Assembly (NCBI GenBank): GCA_026989275.1
Contig: JALSJQ010000030.1
Location: forward strand, 1-63,727
Length of the DNA stretch: 63,727 nt
DNA from: Albidovulum sp.
GTDB taxonomy: Bacteria > Pseudomonadota > Alphaproteobacteria > Rhodobacterales > Rhodobacteraceae
Direction: 5' to 3'
In this document: piece after piece, positions 53,902 to 63,265 of the stretch
Position numbering within the stretch: position 1 is the first letter of the stretch
How the letters are laid out: each line of letters opens with the position of its first letter
The notes under the pieces: generated by a model
Seen by the model: the letters and a program-made list of their open reading frames with translations, nothing else
The model's database searches: none
Told to the model about the DNA's origin: nothing
Made by a program: the position numbers and the translations under genes

Positions 53902-54116
53902 CAACCTCCTGGGAACTCCCTGTGCCCCGCACGGGGCTCGATTGACAGCCTCGATGTGCCCGCTTACATGCGACAGGGGCTTTCTCGCGGGCCGGCGTCC
54001 GGATCGTTCATATGTTGCGACGGGGGCTCCCACAAGGGAAGGACGCCCCACATTTTCGTCAGCGCAGGCCGGCGGCAATGCCCGGAACGCGCCAACGCCT
54101 CAGGAACGGAGAGCCC

Positions 54117-56852
54117 ATGCTCGGTCTCGGAACCCTCTCGCGCAAGATCTTCGGCACCGCCAACGACCGCAAGATCAAGGCGCTTCGCCCACTCGTCCGG
54201 AAGATCAACGATCTCGAACCCGAATTCGAGAAGTTGAGCGACGAGGAAATCCGGAGCAAGACCGAGGAGCTGAAGGCCCGCCACGCGGCGGGGGAGAGCC
54301 TCGACGATCTCCTGCCGGAAGCCTTTGCCAACGCCCGCGAGGCGGCGCGGCGCACGCTCGGGCTCAGGCCCTTCGACGTGCAGCTGATGGGCGGTATCAT
54401 CCTGCATCAGGGCAAGATCGCCGAGATGAAGACCGGCGAGGGCAAGACGCTGGTCGCCACCCTGCCGGCCTATCTCAACGCCCTGACCGGCCGCGGCGTG
54501 CATATCGTCACCGTCAACGACTATCTCGCCCGCCGCGATGCCGAATGGATGGGCAAGGTCTATGCCGCCCTCGGCATGACCACCGGCGTCATCGTGCCGG
54601 GCCAGTCGGACGAGGAGAAAAGAGCCGCCTACGCTGCCGACATCACCTATGCCACCAACAACGAGCTCGGTTTCGACTATCTGCGCGACAACATGAAATC
54701 GTCGATCGAGGAGATGGTGCAGCGCGATCACCATTTCGCCATCGTCGACGAGGTGGACAGCATCCTGATCGACGAGGCGCGCACGCCGCTCATCATCTCG
54801 GGCCCGTCGCAGGACCGGTCCGACCTCTACAAGGCCCTCGATGCCGTCATTCCCGAACTGACCGAAGCGCACTACACGATCGACGAGAAGAACCGGCAGG
54901 TCACCTTCACCGAGGAAGGCAACGAATATCTCGAAGAGCGCCTGCACGCGCTCGGCATCCTGCCCGAAGACCAGAGCCTCTACGATCCGGCCTCGACCAC
55001 CATCGTCCATCACGCCAATCAGGCGCTCCGGGCGCACAAGCTCTTCCACAAGGACAAGGACTACATCGTCCGCGGCAACGAGGTGGTGCTGATCGACGAG
55101 TTCACCGGCCGGATGATGCCGGGCCGCCGCCTTTCCGACGGTCTTCACCAGGCGATCGAGGCCAAGGAAGGCGTGCCGATCCAGCCCGAGAACGTGACGC
55201 TCGCCCAGGTCACCTTCCAGAACTATTTCCGTCTCTACGAGAAGCTCGCCGGCATGACTGGCACCGCCATGACCGAGGCCGAGGAATTCATGGAGATCTA
55301 CGGTCTCGATGTCGTCGAGGTGCCGACCAACCGGCCGGTGGCGCGGATCGACGAGCACGACCGCATCTACCGGACCGCCAGGGAAAAGTATGATGCCATC
55401 GTCGAGAGCATCCGCGAGGCCCACGAGAAGGGCCAGCCGGTGCTCGTCGGCACCACCTCGATCGAGAAGTCGGAATATCTCTCGGGGCTCCTGAAGAAGG
55501 CCGGCATCCCCCACAACGTGCTCAATGCCCGCTATCACGAACAGGAGGCGCAGATCGTGGCCGAGGCGGGCCGGCCCGGCGCCGTCACCATCGCCACCAA
55601 CATGGCCGGTCGGGGCACCGACATCCAGCTCGGCGGCAATGTCGAGATGCGCGTGCTCGAGGAGCTGGCGAAGAACCCCGAGGCCGATCCGGTGGAAGTG
55701 CGCAAGCGGATCGAGGCCGAGGTGGCGGCCGACCGGCAGAAGGTGATCGAGGCCGGTGGCCTCTACGTGCTCGGCACCGAACGCCACGAGAGCCGCCGCA
55801 TCGACAACCAGTTGCGCGGCCGCTCCGGCCGGCAGGGTGATCCGGGCCGGTCGGCCTTCTTCCTTTCGCTCGAGGACGACCTTCTGCGCATCTTCGGCTC
55901 CGAACGGCTCGACAGGTTTCTCGGCCGGCTCGGCATGAAGGAGGGGGAGGCCATCATCCACCCCTGGGTCAACAAGTCGCTCGAGAAGGCGCAGGCCAAG
56001 GTCGAGGGGCGCAATTTCGACATCCGCAAGCACCTTCTCAAGTATGACGACGTGATGAACGACCAGCGCAAGGTCATCTTCGGGCAGCGCCGGGAGATCA
56101 TGGAGGCGGAGGACGTCTCCGAAATCGTCACCGAAATGCGCCACGAGGTGATCGACGATCTGGTCGATGTCCATCTGCCGCCGAAGACCTATCCCGACCA
56201 GTGGGATGTCGAGGGGCTCGCCCGTGCCGTGGTCGAGAAGCTCGGCATCGAGGTGCCGATCGCCGAATGGGCCGCCGAGGAGGGCGTCGATCAGGATGCG
56301 ATCCGTGAGCGGCTCGTTCGGGCGGCGGACGAATTCATGGCCGCCAAGGCGGTGCAGTTCGGCCCAGAGGCCATGCGCCAGATCGAGAAGACCCTGCTGC
56401 TGCAGACCATCGACGAGAAGTGGCAGGAGCATCTTCTCCGGCTCGAGCATCTGCGCTCGGTGATCGGTTTTCGCGGCTACGCCCAGAAGGACCCGCTCAA
56501 CGAATACAAGACCGAGGCCTTCCAGCTGTTCGAGGCCATGCTCGACGAGTTGCGCGAGGAGGTGACCCAGAAGCTCGCCCATGTCCGGCCGCTGACCGAG
56601 GAGGAGCGGCAGGCGATGATCGAGGAGATGATGGCCCGTCAGCGCGAAGCGGCCGAGGCCATCGGCCTCAAGGAGCTGCCGGGAGACGGGCAGGTGCAGG
56701 GAGGGGATCGGCCGAAGCCGCTCGTCGAGGGGTTCGACGAGAACGACCCTTCCACCTGGGGCAATCCGGGGCGCAACCAGCCCTGCCCCTGCGGCTCGGG
56801 CAGGAAGTTCAAGCACTGCCACGGCAGCCCCGTGCGCCAACGGCAGGGCTGA
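54117..56852 (+). CDS. secA: preprotein translocase ATPase SecA
   Basis: A 911-residue motor of Sec export. Walker A is MKTGEGKT (104-111), Walker B is [16 protein letters not shown], the helicase motif is [12 protein letters not shown], and the C-terminal zinc-binding tail is [17 protein letters not shown] 54117 begins the usual [13 protein letters not shown]. Only four bases separate its stop from the following gene. Confidence 0.97.
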   Translation: MLGLGTLSRKIFGTANDRKIKALRPLVRKINDLEPEFEKLSDEEIRSKTEELKARHAAGESLDDLLPEAFANAREAARRTLGLRPFDVQLMGGIILHQGKIAEMKTGEGKTLVATLPAYLNALTGRGVHIVTVNDYLARRDAEWMGKVYAALGMTTGVIVPGQSDEEKRAAYAADITYATNNELGFDYLRDNMKSSIEEMVQRDHHFAIVDEVDSILIDEARTPLIISGPSQDRSDLYKALDAVIPELTEAHYTIDEKNRQVTFTEEGNEYLEERLHALGILPEDQSLYDPASTTIVHHANQALRAHKLFHKDKDYIVRGNEVVLIDEFTGRMMPGRRLSDGLHQAIEAKEGVPIQPENVTLAQVTFQNYFRLYEKLAGMTGTAMTEAEEFMEIYGLDVVEVPTNRPVARIDEHDRIYRTAREKYDAIVESIREAHEKGQPVLVGTTSIEKSEYLSGLLKKAGIPHNVLNARYHEQEAQIVAEAGRPGAVTIATNMAGRGTDIQLGGNVEMRVLEELAKNPEADPVEVRKRIEAEVAADRQKVIEAGGLYVLGTERHESRRIDNQLRGRSGRQGDPGRSAFFLSLEDDLLRIFGSERLDRFLGRLGMKEGEAIIHPWVNKSLEKAQAKVEGRNFDIRKHLLKYDDVMNDQRKVIFGQRREIMEAEDVSEIVTEMRHEVIDDLVDVHLPPKTYPDQWDVEGLARAVVEKLGIEVPIAEWAAEEGVDQDAIRERLVRAADEFMAAKAVQFGPEAMRQIEKTLLLQTIDEKWQEHLLRLEHLRSVIGFRGYAQKDPLNEYKTEAFQLFEAMLDELREEVTQKLAHVRPLTEEERQAMIEEMMARQREAAEAIGLKELPGDGQVQGGDRPKPLVEGFDENDPSTWGNPGRNQPCPCGSGRKFKHCHGSPVRQRQG

Positions 56853-56856
56853 GCCC

Positions 56857-57447
56857 ATGCGCAGGCTTCTGCCGGAACGCTGGTCGGACCCGGCGGCCTA
56901 CGGGGCGGGCTGGTCGGAGCGCAACGAACGGCTCCTTGCCCTGGCGGACGGGGCGCTTCCCGAGCCGGAGAAGCTCGATTTCTCCGAATATGGTTGCGGG
57001 CCTCACGCGCCTTTCGCCGCGGCGGTGGCACGGGCGGACGAGGCCGCGGGCCGCACGCCGCGCCGCGTGCACCGCTTCGACCGCACACGCTGGGACGAGG
57101 GTTGCGGTCTCATCGACTTCAACGAGGCCCGGTTCGAGGAAGCGGTTTCGAGCGCCGTCGGTGTTCTGAGCGGCGTTCTCGAATATCTCGACGATCCGGG
57201 CGCGGTCCTGGCCTTCGCCGCTCGTCATCACCGTTGGCTTCTGGCAAGCTATGCACCGGTGACGACTCCGCCGCACAAGCTCGCCCCTTATGCCGCCGAG
57301 ATCGACCGGCGGGCCTTTCACCACGGCTGGCGCAATCATCTTGCGGCAGACGCCCTCGTCGCCCTGATCTCCCGCCACGGTTTCGTCATCCGCACCGGGC
57401 TCTGGAAAGGGCAGATGCTGGTTCTGGCGCAGCTTGCGGCGCGTTGA
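56857..57447 (+). CDS. degenerate class I methyltransferase-like protein
   Basis: A 196-residue soluble protein, directly after secA and probably in its operon. SGVLEYLDDPGAVLAFAARHHRWLLASYAP and RNHLAADALVALISRHGFVIRTGLWKGQMLVLAQ match the late part of small SAM-methyltransferases. The early glycine loop is present only as YGCGPHAPFA, and the usual acidic residue after it is not clear. Activity may therefore be altered or lost. No substrate can be proposed. Confidence 0.65.
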   Translation: MRRLLPERWSDPAAYGAGWSERNERLLALADGALPEPEKLDFSEYGCGPHAPFAAAVARADEAAGRTPRRVHRFDRTRWDEGCGLIDFNEARFEEAVSSAVGVLSGVLEYLDDPGAVLAFAARHHRWLLASYAPVTTPPHKLAPYAAEIDRRAFHHGWRNHLAADALVALISRHGFVIRTGLWKGQMLVLAQLAAR

Positions 57448-57589
57448 GCCGCCCGCTTCGTGCCGATCCGCGGCGGCCGTGCAGATTCTTCGCGAATCGT
57501 CGGCATTTGCCATAATCGCGTCACGCTGCTGCCCGCTTCCGCTGGTTGAGTGAGGCTGTCCGACCAACGGGTAGCGAATCGCAGCGGGA

Positions 57590-59212
57590 ATGAAGATGAC
57601 GCTCAATGACAAATTGCTGACCGGCCTGACGCTGGTTTTCCTCGTCGCCGCCGTGGCGATCCTGAGCCAGAATGCCGAAAGGATCGCCGAGGCCGTGGAG
57701 GGGGAAGGCGGAGTCGCGGCCGGCAACGACGTCTATGCCGTGCTCCCCGGCGTGCCAACATTTCTGCCCGTGGCCCGGAACGATACGGGCTTCTCCGCCG
57801 ACGAGCGGCTCGTGCTTGCCGGCGTGGTCGATTGCGGCCGGGTGGAGCCCGCGCCCCGCGGCTTCGTCTATGAAGGAGGGGGCGAATGCATCGGCACGCG
57901 GCGCTTCAGCTATTGTATCGCAGAAAAGGGACGCCGGACCTGCCCCGAGGAGGCGCGGGCGCAGGTGCTCGTCAAGGTGATCGAGGACCCACTCGGGGCA
58001 TGGAATCCCGACAGGATCGACAGCGGAAGGGAAACACTGCCGGTTCTCGTGAGTCGCAACCGCAGCGCGCTGCCCGATCTGGCCGAAGCGGTGGTGGAGG
58101 AAATGGCTCCGGCGCCGCTTCCCCGTGTCGCACCGGCCATCGACCGCCCCGTGCCGCCGGTGCCGCAGGCGCTTTCCTCCCCCGAAGCGGATGAAGCGCC
58201 GGTGCTGCCGCGCGAGAAGCTCGATAAGCGCACGGCCGACGCCCATGAGAAACCGCCGGCCCGCCCGTCCGGGCAGCTTCGCCTGGCCGCCCTCGAAGGC
58301 CGGCCGGCATCGCGGCCGCCCCGCACGGGGCCGGAGAAGGATGCGTCGCCGACCGGTGCGGTGCCCGGGCTTGTGGCCGCCCTGCCCGAAGGCGCCCCGT
58401 CGGCCGAGGCCGGGATTGCCGGGGCCGGCATGGCCGCAGGGGCGGCCGCGCAACCGGAAACGGCCGTGCCCGCTTCCGGGAGCGGGCCGGTGCCGACGGT
58501 CGATTGCCGCCCCGTGGCCCGGATCACCCCGCGCGAAGGGGGCGTCATGCGGCTTGTGCTCGCGGCACCCTGCGCAGCGGGGCGGCGGGTCGAGATCGTT
58601 CATGGCGGCATCGCCCTTGCCGAGCTTCTCGACAAGACGGGACGGCTGACCCTCGATCTGCCGCTGCTCGACCCCGCGAGCGCCGTGGCTTTCCGCATCG
58701 AGGGCGGTCCGACCCTGGCCCTGCCCGCGAAGGGAACGCTTCCTGCCACCATCGACCGCTTCGCCGTCAGCTGGAAAGGCAAGGGGCAGGTCGAGCTTCA
58801 TGCCCTGATCGACGGGGCCGACTGGGGAGAGGCCGGCCATCTGTGGCGCGGCAATGCCGCAGGAGGGGCCGACAGGCCCGGCGAGGTGGTGGCGCTCGGC
58901 GACGGCAGCCTCGACGATCCGGTCCGCTCCCAGATCCTCACCATCCGCACCGACGCCCTCGGCCCCGATGCGACCGGCTTCGGTCATCGCGTGGCCCTGG
59001 TGATCGAAGCGCAGAGCGGGCCCGCCCTCTGCGGCACCGACCTGGTTCTCACGCCGGTGCGGATCGAGAAGGGGCAGCCTTCCGGGGAACCGCCGCTGAT
59101 GCTGGCCATGCCGCCATGCGACGACATTGCCGGAAGCGTTCTCCTCAAGGGAGTGATCGCGCCCTTCGTCATCCGCTCCGGCCGCCCGGCGCATCTTGCC
59201 GCGGCCCGTTGA
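57590..59212 (+). CDS. periplasmic protein with cadherin/Ig-like N-domain, function unknown
   Basis: A 540-residue protein with an N-terminal membrane anchor or signal (LLTGLTLVFLVAAVAILS). Residues about 45-135 resemble a cadherin-like repeat (VYAVLPGVPTFLPVARNDTGF..CIGTRRFSYCIA). A Pro/Ala-rich stretch (about 165-300) leads to a beta-rich C-domain (about 300-530) from VDCRPVARITPREGG onward, with four cysteines that could pair. I recall similar C-domains in Rhodobacterales proteins labelled translocase, but no function is established. Near secA, but separated by 142 bases. Unassigned. Confidence 0.65.
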   Translation: MKMTLNDKLLTGLTLVFLVAAVAILSQNAERIAEAVEGEGGVAAGNDVYAVLPGVPTFLPVARNDTGFSADERLVLAGVVDCGRVEPAPRGFVYEGGGECIGTRRFSYCIAEKGRRTCPEEARAQVLVKVIEDPLGAWNPDRIDSGRETLPVLVSRNRSALPDLAEAVVEEMAPAPLPRVAPAIDRPVPPVPQALSSPEADEAPVLPREKLDKRTADAHEKPPARPSGQLRLAALEGRPASRPPRTGPEKDASPTGAVPGLVAALPEGAPSAEAGIAGAGMAAGAAAQPETAVPASGSGPVPTVDCRPVARITPREGGVMRLVLAAPCAAGRRVEIVHGGIALAELLDKTGRLTLDLPLLDPASAVAFRIEGGPTLALPAKGTLPATIDRFAVSWKGKGQVELHALIDGADWGEAGHLWRGNAAGGADRPGEVVALGDGSLDDPVRSQILTIRTDALGPDATGFGHRVALVIEAQSGPALCGTDLVLTPVRIEKGQPSGEPPLMLAMPPCDDIAGSVLLKGVIAPFVIRSGRPAHLAAAR

Positions 59213-59227
59213 GCCAGGCCCGGACCC

Positions 59228-59995
59228 TCATTCGATCAGGCCGTTGCCACGAAAGGAGAACTCGCCGCCCCTGGCGATGACGACATGGTCGTGCAGGGTG
59301 ATGCCGCAGGCCGCGCACAGCTCGGCGATCGTGGCCGTCATGGCGATGTCGTCCTCGGAGGGGGTGGGGTCGCCCGCCGGGTGATTGTGCAGGAGGATCA
59401 GCGCCGCGGCCTCGATCTCGATCGCCCGCCGCAGCACCTCGCGGGGATAGACCGGGACATGGTCGATCGTGCCCCGGCCGAGCGTCTCGTCCCCGATCAG
59501 CCGGTTGCGACGGTCGAGGAACAGCACGCGGAATTCCTCGCGGCTGATATGGGCGAGGCGCGTGCGGCAATAGGCCATCAGCTGATCCCATGACGAGATC
59601 ACCTCCCGCTCGATGACTTCCGAACGGGCGAGCCGGCGGGCGGCGGCAACGATCTTGATCTCGGCGAGGCAGGCAGGCCCCAGCCCGGGCACGGCCAGCA
59701 GCCGCGGCGCCGGCGCGCTGATCACCCCGGCGAAGCCGCCGAATTCGGAGAGAAGCCGCTTGGCGAGCGGTTTCATGTCGCGTTTGGGCACGGCGCGCAG
59801 CAAGATCAGCTCGAGGATTTCGTAATCGGGCATCGATTCGCCCTCGTCCTGAAGAAAGCGGCTGCGCAATCTCTGGCGGTGACCGTGATAATGAGGGATG
59901 ACATCCGGCCGTGCCGGCGGTGCCGCCTTTCGCTGGGGGGCGCCGAAGAAGGCTGGCAGGAAATGCTCTGCGAAATGCCGGATGCCGGATGTCAT
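59228..59995 (-). CDS. radC: RadC/YeeS-family JAMM-domain protein
   Basis: A 255-residue protein. An HhH-like N-region (YEILELILLRAVPKRDMKPLAKRLL and VPGLGPACLAEIK) is followed by the JAMM metal site HNHPAGDPTPSEDD (203-216; His203, His205, Ser213 and Asp216). A DNA-repair role was proposed for the family, but direct evidence is weak. Convergent with the preceding periplasmic-protein gene and divergent, by only 19 bases, from the phosphotransferase gene. Confidence 0.88.
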   Translation of the reverse strand: MTSGIRHFAEHFLPAFFGAPQRKAAPPARPDVIPHYHGHRQRLRSRFLQDEGESMPDYEILELILLRAVPKRDMKPLAKRLLSEFGGFAGVISAPAPRLLAVPGLGPACLAEIKIVAAARRLARSEVIEREVISSWDQLMAYCRTRLAHISREEFRVLFLDRRNRLIGDETLGRGTIDHVPVYPREVLRRAIEIEAAALILLHNHPAGDPTPSEDDIAMTATIAELCAACGITLHDHVVIARGGEFSFRGNGLIE

Positions 59996-60014
59996 GTGGG
60001 AAGGGTGACGTGGA

Positions 60015-61043
60015 ATGGTAAAGGAAAGGTTAAGATTTTCCGCCGGTTGCCCGCCGCCGGTGAAAGGGGTGCGCGCCCTGCCCGCGATCGGGCAGGGGGC
60101 GTCGGGAACGATCGCCGGGGAAATCGCGGAGGACGTGAAAATTCGCCGGACGATCGCATGGGAGGCTGCGGCCCGGGGGCTGGCGCTCGGCCCGGTCGAA
60201 CTTTGGCGGGAGATGGGCGGCGGGCGGGCAAACCGCGTCTGGCGCACCGAGGCCGCAGGGCGGGGGGTGATCGTCAAGCATGTCCGCGAACATCGCGCCT
60301 CGTCGCTCTTTCCCAACGAAGCCGCCGTCGAGGCCGGGGTGCTGGCCCATCTCGGCCCCGCGGGGCTCGCCCCGAAGCTGCTGGCCTCGTGGCGCGGTGA
60401 AGCCGGGCCGGTGCTGGTGATGGCGGCGGTGCCGGGAAAGCCGCTATCGCGGGGGGAAAGGGCGATCAAGGCGGCCGCCGCAACCCTGAGCCGGCTGTGG
60501 CGGCAGAAGCCGTTGCCCGATCTGCGGCGCCGCACGGGCGGTAGCGAAGAGATCCTGGCCGAAGCGCATGGCTTTCTCGCCGCCTGGGCCCGTGTCGCCC
60601 CTGCAGAGGGGCTGCGGCGCATCGCCCTCGAGCGGCTCGCACCCCCGGGCAGCCTGCCGCCCTCGCCCCGCCTGGCCTTCCTGCATGGCGATCCGGTGCC
60701 GGCCAACATGATCGCCTCGCCCCGCAGGGGCTCGTCCCGCGGGGTGGTGCTGATCGACTGGCAATGCGCCGCCGCGGGCGATCCGGTGGAGGATGTGGCA
60801 CTGTTCCTTTCGCCGGCGATGCAGCGGCTTTACGGCGACGGACCGCTTTCGCGGGCGGAGGAGGCCCGCTTCCTCGCGGCGTTACCCGAAGACGTCTCCC
60901 GTCGCTACGGCCGCGCCGCTCCCTTTCACGCCTTTCGCATGGCCGCCTATTGCGGCTGGCGCGCCGCGCTCGGCGAAACGGATTACGAGGCGGGATTGCG
61001 GCTGGAGCAGAGCCGTCTTGCCGCTCTCTCGGGGCGGACGTGA
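60015..61043 (+). CDS. aminoglycoside/choline-kinase-type phosphotransferase
   Basis: A 342-residue APH-fold protein. The catalytic loop is LHGDPVPANMI, with metal-binding LIDWQCAAAGDPVEDVA, and GPVLVMAAVPGKPLS as the hinge region. The N-lobe is GGGRANRVWRTEA..VIVKHVREH. Substrates in this family include choline, thiamine, homoserine and sugars; none can be picked here. GGAAGGG precedes the ATG; the first 45 residues are less conserved, and a later start is possible. Convergent with efp. Confidence 0.78.
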   Translation: MVKERLRFSAGCPPPVKGVRALPAIGQGASGTIAGEIAEDVKIRRTIAWEAAARGLALGPVELWREMGGGRANRVWRTEAAGRGVIVKHVREHRASSLFPNEAAVEAGVLAHLGPAGLAPKLLASWRGEAGPVLVMAAVPGKPLSRGERAIKAAAATLSRLWRQKPLPDLRRRTGGSEEILAEAHGFLAAWARVAPAEGLRRIALERLAPPGSLPPSPRLAFLHGDPVPANMIASPRRGSSRGVVLIDWQCAAAGDPVEDVALFLSPAMQRLYGDGPLSRAEEARFLAALPEDVSRRYGRAAPFHAFRMAAYCGWRAALGETDYEAGLRLEQSRLAALSGRT

Positions 61044-61145
61044 CGGCCGCCGGATTGCCCGCCGCCGCACCCGAAAGGATGCCCGCCGTGGAAGGGGTGC
61101 CCGCCGCGGCGGCTGGCATATCGGCCTTGCCGGGCGGGCTCGGCC

Positions 61146-61709
61146 TCAGGCCCGCTCGACGTATTCGCCGGTTTCGGTGTTGACGACGATCTTTTCACCG
61201 GGGCCGACGAAGGGCGGCACGGTGATGCGGATGCCGTTGTCGAGAATGGCCGGCTTGAAGCTGTTGGCGGCCGTCTGCCCCTTCACCACCGGCTCGGTCT
61301 CGGCCACTTCGCATACCACCTTCTGCGGCAGCGTGACGGACAGCGCCTCGTCGCCGTAATACTCGATGGTGACGGTCATGCCGTCCTGAAGGAAGGGGCG
61401 ACGTTCGCCGAGAATGTCGGCGGGCAGCTCGATCTGCTCGTAGCTGTCCATGTCCATGAAAACGAGCATGTCGCCGTTCTCGTAAAGGAACTGCTGTTCC
61501 TTCTGCTCGAGCCGCACGCGTTCGACCCGGTCTTCGGAACGGAAGCGTTCGTTGAGCTTGCGCCCGTCGCGGATGTTCTTCATCTCGACCTGGGCGAAGG
61601 CGCCGCCCTTTCCCGGTTTCACATGATCGACCTTGACGACGACCCAGAGGCCGTCCTTGTGCTCGAGAACGTTGCCGGGGCGGATTTCGTTGCCGTTGAT
61701 CTTGGGCAT
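61146..61709 (-). CDS. efp: translation elongation factor P
   Basis: A 187-residue EF-P, full length. The KOW-type N-domain has the tip loop [10 protein letters not shown] with Lys34 at the position that is modified in some bacteria. The OB domains contain [13 protein letters not shown] and end [11 protein letters not shown]. It rescues ribosomes stalled at polyproline, which several proteins in this window contain. A GGAACGAAG sequence lies before the ATG, and 510 bases of non-coding DNA lie beyond. Confidence 0.97.
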   Translation of the reverse strand: MPKINGNEIRPGNVLEHKDGLWVVVKVDHVKPGKGGAFAQVEMKNIRDGRKLNERFRSEDRVERVRLEQKEQQFLYENGDMLVFMDMDSYEQIELPADILGERRPFLQDGMTVTIEYYGDEALSVTLPQKVVCEVAETEPVVKGQTAANSFKPAILDNGIRITVPPFVGPGEKIVVNTETGEYVERA

Positions 61710-62218
61710 GGTCTTCGTTCCTCGCTTCGGATGAGGCGCCAGAACCGGCCATGATGCCGCTGCGAGGCGGGGCGGGCGCGTCGCCTCCCGCCCGGCACCG
61801 CCTGGCGGCACATGACCGGCGCCTTGGCGGAATTCGGCCATATGCGGCACTGCGGCATCGCAGCCGTTGCGCGATGATCCCCATGCCCTATATATGGGGG
61901 AGCGCGACGCGGCAATACGCAGATATTTCGGATTGACGGAAACGGCCACGGCATCGCCATGCATCATCCGCATGGCTGCCATTCCGAAAAAACACAACCG
62001 AATCATTCGAAAACCTGCATATTGCCCGGCACGCGAAAAAGGCAAGACCCGAACCGCCCGGTCCACATGCTGTGGGAGCATTTCCCGGCACGAAGGGTCG
62101 GAAAGGTGGCAGGATTGCATCACTTGTCGGAGCGACGGATGCCGGACGGGGCGTGTCGTCCTGTCCGGGGCAGATGTGTCACGAACGCAAGGGCGCCAGA
62201 AGAGAAGGACGCAAGAGC
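61710..62218. other. gene-free region between efp and DUF6280 gene
   Basis: A 509-base divergent intergenic region, lower in GC than the genes around it. CCCCAT (61879-61884) and ATGGGG (61894-61899) form a small hairpin. The AT-richer part (about 61900-62040) contains GCAGATATTTCGGATT and ATTCCGAAAAAACACAACCG, and probably holds promoters for one or both genes. No open frame is convincing. Confidence 0.45.
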
Positions 62219-62548
62219 ATGATGCGTGGATACGACGACGAAGTGGCATGGACCAACGATCAGGGCGCGCGGGCGCGCAAGCTGTTCGCGGCCGTGGTCC
62301 TCGCCGCGCTCGACGATGCCATCGCCGACGACAAGAAATATGGCAACGGCCCCGAGCAGATCGCGCGCTGGGCCCGGTCGAAGGACGGTCGGGAAGTTCT
62401 GTCCTGTGCCGGGATCGATCCGAACGAGCGCGTCGTTCAGGGGCTGATGGAATTCGTGCGCCGTGGGGTGCGGACCTCGGTTGCCCTCTCCCGCGAGGAG
62501 AGCGAGCGCCGCGCCGCCGCCGCGCGCGAGAAGAAGGAAGCGGCCTGA
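62219..62548 (+). CDS. DUF6280 small protein
   Basis: A 109-residue soluble protein with the segments [37 protein letters not shown] and [32 protein letters not shown], which match the DUF6280 family found mainly in Rhodobacterales. It ends in a charged helical tail. Function unknown. Two ATGs start it (62219 and 62222) behind GAGAAGGA. A strong terminator lies 43 bases after the stop. Confidence 0.82.
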   Translation: MMRGYDDEVAWTNDQGARARKLFAAVVLAALDDAIADDKKYGNGPEQIARWARSKDGREVLSCAGIDPNERVVQGLMEFVRRGVRTSVALSREESERRAAAAREKKEAA

Positions 62549-62590
62549 GAGGGCTGCCCTTCACGGTTCGCGAACCGGTTTCCGGAATGA

Positions 62591-62620
62591 AAGGGGAGTG
62601 CCACGGCACTCCCCTTCTTC
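62591..62620 (+). terminator. rho-independent terminator of the DUF6280 gene
   Basis: GGGGAGTGC-CACG-GCACTCCCC, with flanking AA/TT pairs, gives an eleven-base-pair stem and a four-base loop. TTCTTCATGTTCT follows as the tail. Confidence 0.85.
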
Positions 62621-62820
62621 ATGTTCTCTCTCGACATGGGGAGCCGTGACGGGCGAAGCGCGCCCGGTGGCGCGGGGGACCGGTCACGCGAGATGTGTCC
62701 CGGGGTTCCGTTCAAGCAGTCCGGGGAATGCGGCGCAGGGGCGCTTGCAGGCCCCCCCTTGCACCGACCCGCGACCAGCACGCCAGCCCCGACCGCCGGA
62801 CAGACGCCACCCGACGGACC

Positions 62821-62886
62821 CAAAAAGTTAATAACGGAAGATCTAGTATCCAAAATATTCGTAATCAATTCTAAAAATTTTTTCCA
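62821..62886. other. AT-rich island next to the right-hand IS element
   Basis: From CAAAAAGTTAATAACGG to AAAAATTTTTTCC the sequence is dominated by A and T, in sharp contrast to the DNA on both sides. It lies about 30 bases before the IS end at 62915. No gene is visible. It may be the edge of foreign DNA, an insertion hot spot, or a promoter region for something lost. Confidence 0.6.
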
Positions 62887-62980
62887 CCCTCTTCTTCTGG
62901 TTCGCTGTCGGGAGTGACCTGCCCCCCGCCAACGCCCGCATTTTGAAGTGGAGTCTGCCCGGTCGGGAAGGAGCGGACGA

Positions 62981-63265
62981 ATGCGAAAGAGCCGTTTCAC
63001 GGAGGCGCAGATCATCGCGATGATCCAGGAACAGGAGGCCGGGATGCCGACGGCGGAGATTTGTCGCGGGCATGGGCCGAGCCCGGCGCCGTTCTGCAAA
63101 TGCAAGTCCGGGCATGGCGGCATGGGGCTTTCGGACGTGAAGCGTCCGAAGATGCTGGAGGATGGAAACGCCAAGCTGAAGCGCCTGTTGGCCGATGCGA
63201 TGCTGGCGGGCGCGGTCCTGAAGGCTCTTCCGGGAAGGAACCGGCGGCCTGAGCGCGCGGCATGA
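62981..63265 (+). pseudogene. IS3-family transposase OrfA, diverged
   Basis: A 94-codon frame. The start MRKSRFTEAQIIAMIQEQEA and TAEICRGHG are typical OrfA HTH residues; the middle is altered (PSPAPFCKCKSG where functional copies usually have an aromatic FYKWK-like segment), and the leucine-zipper part LKRLLADAMLAGAVLK remains. It may be inactive. GGAAGGAG lies before the ATG. Confidence 0.65.

Noticed and set aside
62821-62886. Replication origin or attachment site in the AT-rich island
   Set aside because: No DnaA-box cluster, iteron series or att-like duplication was found.
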